From assembly GCA_946479905.1 (NCBI GenBank), contig CAMLIA010000098.1, forward strand, positions 1 to 15,475: 15,475 bases of DNA, written 5' to 3'. The notes below the pieces were generated by a model. The model did no database searches. It was not told the origin of the DNA and was given only the letters and a program-made list of their open reading frames with translations. Below are positions 10,301 to 15,475 of this stretch, in pieces. The position numbers were made by a program, and so were the translations under genes. The number at the start of each line of letters is the position of its first letter. Position 1 is the first letter of the stretch. Source of the DNA: an uncultured Frankiales bacterium (GTDB lineage: Bacteria; Actinomycetota; Actinomycetes; Mycobacteriales; SCTD01).

Positions 10301-11362
10301 GTGGCCCGCCGGCGTGCTCGACTCGTGCACCCAGTACCACGACCCGACCTTGACACCGGTGAAGGTGAGGTTGCCGCTCGCGTTGGTCGACTTGGTGTCG
10401 ACGAGGGTGTCGACCGTGGTGTCGAGCGCACCGTCGCTGGGGTCGGTGTCCTTGTAGAGCTTGAACTGGGCGTTCGGCAGCGCGCCGTTGGCGTCGGTCT
10501 TGTGGATCGAGATGGTGCTGCAGTTGCTGATGGTGGCCGGGATGGGCGCGATGAAGTCCTTGAGCTCAGCGCTGAAGGAGTCGGAGGACCGGCTCTTCAG
10601 GTAGACCGAGCCGAAGGTCACGCAGCCGTTCTGCGGCGGCAGCAGCTTCAGCAGGTCGAACGACGCCTCGCCGAACGTGCGCGGGTCGAGCGCCCCGAGG
10701 CCGGCGGAGTTGGCGTCCGTGATCGCAGAGGTGTTGATGGAGCCGATCGCGTTGCCGGAGAGCGCCACCGGGGAACCCCAGATGTTGCCGTCCCAGACCC
10801 GCTTCGACAGCGTCGCGTTCGTGCCGCCCTTGTCGAGGTCGTAGGTCACGAGCAGGTCACCTGCGGTGCGCTCCGGGATGACCTGCGTGGAGCCCGCCGG
10901 GTCGTTCTTGAACGTGTCGGCCTGGTTGAACTCGAAGTCCATGTTGGTCGTGCCGCTCGGGTCCTGCACGCGGGTCCAGAAGACGTTGAGGAAGATGCCG
11001 GCGGCGGCGTGCTCCTGGTACATGCCGAAGTTCTTCAGGTCGCTCTTGTTCGGCGGGATGGAGCCCGCGGCGACCGTCGGGACGGCGCTGTTCTCGTGCG
11101 TGCCTCCGGTGAAGGAGTCGTCGGTGGCGCCGGAGTTCGCCTCGGGATGGGTGAGCACGCCCGTGCGGATGTCACCGTTCGAGTCCGCCCAGTCGATCCC
11201 GGTGCTCGGCACCAGGTTGGCGTCCGTGTCGATCTCGAACGAGCTGCCCGTCAACGACGCCGCATGGGCGATGCCTGCCGGCCCCCACCCCGCGGAGTAC
11301 CCCGTCATCATCGCGACCACCGTCGCGACCGCCAACGCCCTGCGCTTCACCTGACGGCTCAT
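7388..11362 (-). CDS. Large multidomain surface protein: prealbumin-like domains, three long tandem repeats, sorting tail
   Basis: This 1324-residue exported protein has a signal peptide cleaved after AHA (about residue 34). Residues 35-281 form a conserved head common in actinobacterial prealbumin-fold proteins ([41 protein letters not shown]). Residues 284-380 are a SpaA/CnaB-like domain with K288, E347 and N376 placed as an isopeptide triad. Residues 381-483 are a second prealbumin-like domain (K388, E435; D479 where Asn is common; two Cys). Residues 484-598 are Ig-like with four Cys. Residues 601-1272 hold three tandem repeats with four Cys each. After a Gly-rich linker come LVFTG (1291-1295), a membrane segment and RRRR, a sorting signal. 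It is probably an adhesin or cell-wall structural protein. ATG 11362 is chosen over the GTG at 11371 because the GTG sits inside the Shine-Dalgarno. Ligand unknown. Confidence 0.85.
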   Translation of the reverse strand: MSRQVKRRALAVATVVAMMTGYSAGWGPAGIAHAASLTGSSFEIDTDANLVPSTGIDWADSNGDIRTGVLTHPEANSGATDDSFTGGTHENSAVPTVAAGSIPPNKSDLKNFGMYQEHAAAGIFLNVFWTRVQDPSGTTNMDFEFNQADTFKNDPAGSTQVIPERTAGDLLVTYDLDKGGTNATLSKRVWDGNIWGSPVALSGNAIGSINTSAITDANSAGLGALDPRTFGEASFDLLKLLPPQNGCVTFGSVYLKSRSSDSFSAELKDFIAPIPATISNCSTISIHKTDANGALPNAQFKLYKDTDPSDGALDTTVDTLVDTKSTNASGNLTFTGVKVGSWYWVHESSTPAGHDPVPDQHVHVTDADTDYPLSLNDPIQTGTIIVTKNAVPDDAQDFTFSIDGGSGFSLDDDANATLPNTRSFTVPVGSHSVQETNIPSDWSLTDLSCTGATSSDNLTTATTSFTLVKNATVHCTFEDSYTARGVNLGTTAVSAGGGAWNDTASLTGDGTHDVTGSVTFFVCAPTSSATACNTGGTQVGTAVNVTKVAGSSTAFTAGTNATYTPPSAGWSCFRAEYTSTSAFYTSSSHTNASSECFLNQNADLTVSKTATAAFGRDYQWTISKDVDRSKVTIGAGGTVTSHYTVQVGNTHVDDSWTVSGNITVTNPNPVPFTGVTVSDAIDNGASCTVTGGSSATVPANDKLVLGYVCTYASAPSPNAGTNTATATWNKATYFTTNNSATGSATVNFASVTPTVTDDVVNVTDSVKGVLGTVNAVTDPNPKTFSYTVDRTGVAGTCTDYPNTATFTTDDSGTTGSASKSVQICVGSNLTVAPTGSASKARDDLWTIQKDVDRTSVTMAQGGTAVFNYQVTAIPNGFVDSAFALSGSVKVTNPNDFEAVTANVTVGSDVGAGVSCTVTGGSGVSVPAGGNVTLPYSCTFTGSPASTGNVTASATWDAAAAGTPAGSASGSTPVSFAIGSESHSTVTVVDDKTDPANPVVLGTATWSAGPKAFGYSLSKAGVAGSCAGYTNTAVLRETGQSASRTVGVCVGADLGVSATAAGSFDRTDLWSIGKAVDRTTVTAVDGTSVTFNYTVTASPDGFADSGYALGGTVTVTNPNTWEAVTADVTVSTDLSAGTACTVADGAGKVIPASGSVDLTYTCTFSDTPAATGTLTATASWDAATAATPTGSAAASTPATLAMSSEANGTVTVTDDKTDPANPVTLGTATWAGDPTVFTYSIDKTAAGSACATYTNIAQLVETGQSASQNVQVCGFTGGGGNITPPSNGGGGLVFTGAYTAQLLEWALAGLGVGLVLLLVGRRRRT
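7547..8212 (-). repeat. Tandem repeat 3 of the surface protein
   Basis: Residues 1051-1272 (222 aa) run from ADLGVSA to VQVC. The copy is closest to repeat 2, sharing [42 protein letters not shown] and TGQSAS. It holds the same four cysteines and is followed directly by the Gly/Asn-rich linker to the sorting tail. Confidence 0.85.
8213..8884 (-). repeat. Tandem repeat 2 of the surface protein
   Basis: Residues 827-1050 (224 aa, 672 nt) run from NLTVAP to GVCVG. The copy has [21 protein letters not shown] and [10 protein letters not shown] in the same order as repeat 3. A 30-base stretch at 8370-8399 is identical to 7698-7727 in repeat 3, exactly 672 bases away, which shows descent by in-frame duplication. 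The four cysteines are conserved in position. Confidence 0.85.
8885..9562 (-). repeat. Tandem repeat 1 of the surface protein
   Basis: Residues 601-826 of the protein (226 aa) form the most divergent copy. It shares the opening W-T-I-S-K-D-V-D-R, the mid motif VTNPN, C687TVTGG, VC709TY, GTC797TDYPNT and a closing VQIC824VG with the other copies. The start resembles DUF11-type cell-surface repeats, with an insertion. Confidence 0.75.
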
Positions 11363-11568
11363 CGCCGTCACCTCCCCTGGCCCCGACCCCTAGCTGAGGT
11401 CGCCCTTGAGCGCAGGGTCTCGCTTCGCGTCGCTCGACACCTGACGATGCGTGATCAGTGACGCACAGCGACCACTCAGCCGTCATCACCCGGTGACTGC
11501 TCCCCCGGGGTCCGGTTCGCCGTGCTTTGCCCCCCGCCGTGATCCACGGCGCGGAGCGGGGCAGTCAC
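11363..11568 (-). promoter_or_regulatory. Candidate structured 5' leader of the surface-protein gene, with strong ribosome binding site
   Basis: Reading on the minus strand, GTGACTGC (11568-11561) pairs perfectly with GCAGTCAC (11500-11493). These arms enclose a perfect 7-bp hairpin, CGCCGTG-GAT-CACGGCG (11551-11535). Further down, GTGCGT and ACGCAT (about 11465 to 11446) can pair, as can GACCTC-AGCTA-GGGGTC (11401-11385); the last holds a U-G pair that is stable only in the minus-strand RNA. GGGGAGGTGA (11377-11368), nearly perfect for the 16S 3' end, sits 5 nt before ATG 11362 and fixes the start. The stretch from 11569 to 11633 contains no gene and no promoter I can defend. A riboswitch or protein-bound leader is possible; I could not match a known class with confidence. 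Confidence 0.4.
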
Positions 11569-11633
11569 GCTGCGTCGAACAGTCCGCTGTGGCTATTGCT
11601 CACCCGAACGGACCTGCGAAAGGCGGGCAAAGG

Positions 11634-11677
11634 CCGAGGCCCGCTCGTCCCACCCAGCAGGGAAGAGCGGGCCTCGG
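11634..11677 (-). terminator. Probable terminator hairpin downstream of phoH2
   Basis: A perfect 13-bp inverted repeat, CCGAGGCCCGCTC (11634-11646) and GAGCGGGCCTCGG (11665-11677), is separated by an 18-base loop. It lies 90 bases past the phoH2 stop. No long U tract follows on the minus strand (only GGCCTTTGCC), which is common for actinobacterial hairpin terminators. It could equally insulate the surface-protein leader from upstream transcription. Between it and the phoH2 stop (11678-11767) I see no gene, only a small GGCC-TTGC-GGCC hairpin. Confidence 0.6.
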
Positions 11678-11767
11678 GGCTCGCGGGGCCTTGCGGCCTG
11701 CGGACAGCCTACGACAGGTTCTCGCCGTCCGCGATGTCCAGGTCAGGACAGATTTGCGTAGTCCTTC

Positions 11768-13048
11768 TCACAGCGGGAGGTCCTCCAGCATCTCCGTGAC
11801 GAGAGCAGCGATCGGCGACCGCTCGGAGCGGGTCAGCGTCACGTGCGCGAACAGCGGGTGCCCCTTCAGCGTCTCGATGACCGCCGCCACGCCGTCGTGC
11901 CGACCGACCCGCAGGTTGTCGCGCTGCGCCACGTCGTGGGTCAGCACCACCCGCGAGCCCTGGCCGAGCCGCGACAGCACGGTGAGCAGCACGCCGCGCT
12001 CCAGCGACTGCGCCTCGTCGACGATGACGAACGCGTCGTGCAGGGAGCGACCCCGGATGTGGGTCAGCGGCAGCACCTCGAGCAGGCCGCGGGCCAGCAC
12101 CTCCTCGATCACCTCGGGCTGCACCAGCGCGCCGAGGGTGTCGAAGACGGCCTGCGCCCACGGGTTCATCTTCTCGCCGGCGTCACCGGGCAGGTAGCCG
12201 AGCTCCTGGCCGCCCACGGCGTACAGGGGTCGGAAGACGACGACCTTCTTCTGCGCCCGCCGCTCGAGCACGGACTCCAGCCCGGCGCACAGCGCGAGGG
12301 CGGACTTGCCGGTGCCGGCACGTCCGCCGAGCGAGATGATGCCGATCTCGGGGTCGAGCAGCAGCTCGATGGCGACCCGCTGCTCGGCGCTGCGGCCGTG
12401 CACGCCGAAGACGTCCCGGTCGCCGCGGACCAGCCGCACCGACTTGTCCGGAGCGACCCGGCCGAGGCCGGATCCCCTGTCGGACAGCAGGACCAGGCCG
12501 GTGTGCGTCGGGAGCTCGCGAGCCTCCTCGATCTCGACCCGGCCCTCCTCGTAGAGGCTGTCGAGCTCACGGGCCTCGACGGTGATCTCGTGCATGCCGG
12601 TGAACCCGGTGCTCGGTGCCAGCTCGGCCCGGTACTCCTCGGCGGTGAGCCCGATGCTCGCCGCCTTCACCCGCAGCGGCAGGTCCTTGCTGACGAGGAC
12701 GACGTCGGCCCCCTCGGCAGCGAGGTTCATGGCGACGGCGAGGATGCGACTGTCGTTGTCGGCGACCCGGAACCCTGCCGGCAGCGCCTCGGTGCTCGAG
12801 TGGTTGAGCTCCACCCGCAGCGTGCCCTCGCCGAGGGGGAGCGGCTCGTCGAGGCGGCCGTGCTTCACGCGCAGGTCGTCGAGGACCCGCAGCGCCTGAC
12901 GGGCGAACCAGCCGAGCTCGGGGTGGTCGCGCTTGCCCTCGAGCTCGGAGATGACGACCAGCGGGAGGACCACTTCGTGCTCCGCGAACCTGCCCATCGC
13001 ACCCGGGTCGGACAGCAGCACGGAGGTGTCGAGCACGAAGGTCTTCAC
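11768..13048 (-). CDS. phoH2: PIN-PhoH fusion protein (PhoH2-type RNA helicase/nuclease)
   Basis: This 426-residue protein pairs an N-terminal PIN domain (about 1-140) with a C-terminal PhoH ATPase (about 215-426). PIN acidic residues are visible at D7 (FVLDTSVLL), E35 (ISELEGKR), D97/D99 (VADNDSRIL) and D122 ([11 protein letters not shown]). The ATPase has a Walker A GRAGTGKS (242-249) and Walker B VIVDEAQ (341-347). Mycobacterial PhoH2 unwinds and cuts RNA and is paired with a small overlapping gene, phoAT; no such overlapping gene is visible upstream here. The GTG start at 13048 has AGAGAGG at 13063-13057 with an 8-nt spacer. A TAGGCA (13069-13064) immediately before that could be a -10 box giving a leader of only about 9 nt. 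The protein is cytoplasmic. The call is firm from domain order and motifs. Confidence 0.93.
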   Translation of the reverse strand: MKTFVLDTSVLLSDPGAMGRFAEHEVVLPLVVISELEGKRDHPELGWFARQALRVLDDLRVKHGRLDEPLPLGEGTLRVELNHSSTEALPAGFRVADNDSRILAVAMNLAAEGADVVLVSKDLPLRVKAASIGLTAEEYRAELAPSTGFTGMHEITVEARELDSLYEEGRVEIEEARELPTHTGLVLLSDRGSGLGRVAPDKSVRLVRGDRDVFGVHGRSAEQRVAIELLLDPEIGIISLGGRAGTGKSALALCAGLESVLERRAQKKVVVFRPLYAVGGQELGYLPGDAGEKMNPWAQAVFDTLGALVQPEVIEEVLARGLLEVLPLTHIRGRSLHDAFVIVDEAQSLERGVLLTVLSRLGQGSRVVLTHDVAQRDNLRVGRHDGVAAVIETLKGHPLFAHVTLTRSERSPIAALVTEMLEDLPL

Positions 13049-13243
13049 GAGGGCGGCCTCTCTTGCCTAGGGCCGGGACCTGGCCCCGAGGGCCGGGTCT
13101 CGACCCTCCTCACGCGAGCCTGCGCGCAAATGGGGCCTCCCGTGCGGCGAGCCGGCTGCCCACCGCTGCTGCCCATCGTGCGTCGTACGCCCGGAAGTTG
13201 CCGGTTGCGACACGCGCGGCCCCGGGTGAACGGGGTGGGTCGG
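13049..13243. other. Gene-free gap between the prenyl synthase and phoH2 genes
   Basis: This 195-base gap has no convincing coding frame on either strand. It holds two hairpins. A weak CCCCG-GGTGAA-CGGGG (13220-13235) lies just past the prenyl synthase stop, and a strong one (listed separately) lies close to phoH2. No antitoxin-like small gene overlapping the phoH2 start was found; a TAG at 13069-13067 interrupts the only frame that could run into the start. Confidence 0.5.
13075..13101 (-). terminator. Strong GC hairpin upstream of phoH2
   Basis: GACCTGGCCC (13077-13086) pairs with GGGCCGGGTC (13090-13099) around a 3-base loop; two outer pairs (one G-U, one G-C) extend it to 12 bp. It lies about 140 bases past the prenyl synthase stop and just before the candidate TAGGCA box of phoH2. 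It probably terminates transcription from the pckG-side genes so that phoH2 is controlled separately. There is no U tract, so this rests on stem strength and position. Confidence 0.5.
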
Positions 13244-14008
13244 TCAGGTGCCGAAGCGGCGTTGCCGCGCGCCGAAGTCGCGCAGCGCGCGCAGGAAGTC
13301 GACGTGCCGGAAGTCGGGCCAGTAGGCCTCGCAGAAGTAGAACTCCGAGCGCGCGCTCTGCCAGAGCAGGAAGCCGCCGAGCCGCTGCTCGCCGCTGGTG
13401 CGGATGATGAGATCCGGGTCGGGCTGGCCGCGGGTGTAGAGGTGCTCGGCGATGTGCTCGACGTCGAGCAGCTCCGCGACCTCCTCGATGGAGCGGCCCT
13501 CGGCGGCGTGCGAGTGCAGCAGGGATCGGACGGCGTCGGCGATCTCGCGCCGACCGCCGTACCCGACCGCGATGTTGACGTGCACGCCCGGTCGCCCCGC
13601 GGTGCCCTCGGCGGCCTCCTTCAGCGTCCGCGCGGTCTCCGCCGGCAGCAGGTCGAGGGCCCCGACGATGTTCAGCGTCCAGCGGTTCTCCGGGCGTGCC
13701 AGGTCGACGACGACGCCCTCGATGATGCGAAGCAGCGCCTTCAGCTCGCTCTCGCTGCGGGCCAGGTTGTCGGTGCTCAGCAGCCACAGCGTGACGACCT
13801 CGACGCCCGCCTCGTCGCACCACGCGAGCAGGTCGATGATCTTGTCGGCACCTGCCTGGTGCCCGTCCTTCGCCGACGCGCCGACCGACTTCGCCCACCG
13901 CCGGTTGCCGTCGAGGATGACGCCCACGTGCCGGGGCACCGGCACCCCCCGCAGCTGCCGGGTCAGGCGTCGCTCGTAGACGTCGTAGACCAGGTCGCGG
14001 AGCCCCAC
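13244..14008 (-). CDS. uppS: Isoprenyl diphosphate synthase, cis (Z)-type, Rv1086-like
   Basis: This 254-residue cis-prenyltransferase condenses isopentenyl diphosphate onto an allylic diphosphate to build lipid carriers for cell-wall synthesis. The catalytic Asp is D33 in ILDGNRRWAKSVG. LSTDN (77-81) replaces the more usual STEN, and the C-terminal RTSGEQR (203-209) with SEFYF (221-225) forms the diphosphate/Mg site. The long N-terminal lead-in (MGLRDLVYDVYERRLTRQL) and the TLWLLSTDNL region look more like M. tuberculosis Rv1086, a short-chain Z,E-farnesyl diphosphate synthase, than long-chain UppS, so the product may be short; that is inference. The GTG start at 14008 follows TAGGAT by 6 nt with no Shine-Dalgarno, suggesting a leaderless mRNA. 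It sits 9 bases after the zinc-ribbon gene. Confidence 0.92.
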   Translation of the reverse strand: MGLRDLVYDVYERRLTRQLRGVPVPRHVGVILDGNRRWAKSVGASAKDGHQAGADKIIDLLAWCDEAGVEVVTLWLLSTDNLARSESELKALLRIIEGVVVDLARPENRWTLNIVGALDLLPAETARTLKEAAEGTAGRPGVHVNIAVGYGGRREIADAVRSLLHSHAAEGRSIEEVAELLDVEHIAEHLYTRGQPDPDLIIRTSGEQRLGGFLLWQSARSEFYFCEAYWPDFRHVDFLRALRDFGARQRRFGT

Positions 14009-14014
14009 GAGCGG

Positions 14015-14020
14015 ATCCTA
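14015..14020 (-). promoter_or_regulatory. -10 box TAGGAT built on the zinc-ribbon gene's stop codon
   Basis: On the minus strand the TAG stop of the small zinc-ribbon gene is followed by GAT, giving TAGGAT. Six bases (CCGCTC) later comes the GTG start of the prenyl synthase. The gap has no Shine-Dalgarno. This is the same arrangement as at 3339 and 4921. A weak TGTGGG about 17 nt upstream is the only candidate -35. Confidence 0.5.
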
Positions 14021-14338
14021 GGTCAGTCGGCCCTTGGCCCACACGCTGCGCAGCACCAGCGGGGCGCCGATGAAGCACAGCGGGCCGATGGCGAACGGGT
14101 TCTGGCTGAAGACCGACAGCACCATGACGATCAGCACGCCCAGGGTCCAGGTGACCCGGCCGACAGGCCCGAACGTCGTCGTGGTCTTGCGCCAGCGCGA
14201 GTAGGTCGGGTGCGTCGGGAGCTGCTGCTGCACGACCGGGCGCGACGGCCCGGCAGCAGCCTGTCCGACAGCTGCGAAGCACTGGCCGCACCAGCCCATG
14301 TCAGGGCGCAGCACGGCACCGCACGAGGAGCAGCTCAC
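14018..14338 (-). CDS. Small zinc-ribbon membrane protein of unknown function
   Basis: This 106-residue protein starts with a zinc-ribbon knuckle pair, C3-S-S-C6 and C17-G-Q-C20, likely binding one zinc ion. A Pro/Gln linker and basic patch (SRWRKTTTT, 47-55) follow, then two hydrophobic segments (about 61-77 and 82-98), ending KGRLT. The zinc knuckle and both ends should therefore lie on the cytoplasmic side. I do not recognise a named family. It lies between pckG (24-base gap) and the prenyl synthase (9-base gap), so it is probably co-transcribed with one or both. The GTG at 14338 is the start because the first cysteine follows within three codons; its ribosome site is poor (CTGGGG). Confidence 0.75.
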   Translation of the reverse strand: MSCSSCGAVLRPDMGWCGQCFAAVGQAAAGPSRPVVQQQLPTHPTYSRWRKTTTTFGPVGRVTWTLGVLIVMVLSVFSQNPFAIGPLCFIGAPLVLRSVWAKGRLT

Positions 14339-14362
14339 CCCCAGTGGATCGGCAGCGCCGAG

Positions 14363-15475
<1,113 letters not shown>

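Noticed and set aside
11363..11371. GTG at 11371 as start of the surface protein
   Set aside because: The GTG is part of GGGGAGGTGA, the Shine-Dalgarno serving ATG 11362.
9410..11461. 683-residue plus-strand open frame opposite the surface protein
   Set aside because: Arg/Val/Gly-rich shadow of a real gene with recognisable domains; no family match, and it runs through the leader.
11493..11568. tRNA gene suggested by the clover-like inverted repeats
   Set aside because: No anticodon arm, no T-loop GTTCGAATC-like segment in place, and no CCA-end context.
13110..14291. 393-residue minus-strand frame overlapping the prenyl synthase and zinc-ribbon genes
   Set aside because: Arg/Ala/Gly-rich frame-shifted shadow of two genes on the same strand.

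Overview
The window is a stretch of a very GC-rich chromosome, almost certainly from an actinobacterium (Actinomycetota). The evidence is strong G/C preference at third codon positions, GTG starts, several genes that look leaderless (a TAGRNT-type -10 box 6-7 nt before the start codon), two surface proteins with LAxTG/LxxTG-type sorting tails, a GTP-dependent PEP carboxykinase, a PIN-PhoH (PhoH2) protein and a short Rv1086-like Z-prenyl transferase. A similar gene set (uppS, phoH2, fumC) lies in one neighbourhood in Mycobacterium. I cannot name the genus from sequence alone.

Left part (1-1653). The tail of an unidentified + strand gene meets a minus-strand pair head on. The pair is a FUSC-type membrane protein followed, with an ATGA overlap, by a DUF1697 protein.

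Centre left (1660-7391). Divergent from FUSC, and sharing a CTAG-centred bidirectional promoter with it, is a tight + strand run: class I (Fe-S) fumarase, a secreted Asp-box beta-propeller protein with a sortase tail, an AI-2E/PerM family membrane protein, and class II fumarase (fumC, ATGA overlap). Two fumarases of unrelated fold therefore bracket two envelope genes. At two of the junctions the TAG stop of the upstream gene is also the first three bases of the next gene's -10 box.

Centre right (7388-11767). A 1324-residue surface protein lies on the minus strand: signal peptide, conserved N-terminal head, two prealbumin/SpaA-like domains, an Ig-like domain, three tandem repeats of about 224 residues, and a sorting tail. 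Its stop codon overlaps the fumC stop in a shared CTAG. Its upstream region holds strong inverted repeats that look like a structured 5' leader, followed by a near-perfect Shine-Dalgarno. A 13-bp hairpin beyond that is the probable terminator of phoH2.

Right part (11768-15475, all minus strand). Read in transcription order these are pckG (5' end cut by the window edge), a small zinc-ribbon membrane protein, an isoprenyl diphosphate synthase (again with a stop codon/-10 overlap) and phoH2. Central carbon metabolism (PEPCK, two fumarases) is thus mixed with cell-envelope genes (prenyl synthase, surface proteins, transporters). No mobile elements, CRISPR arrays, tRNA or rRNA genes were seen.
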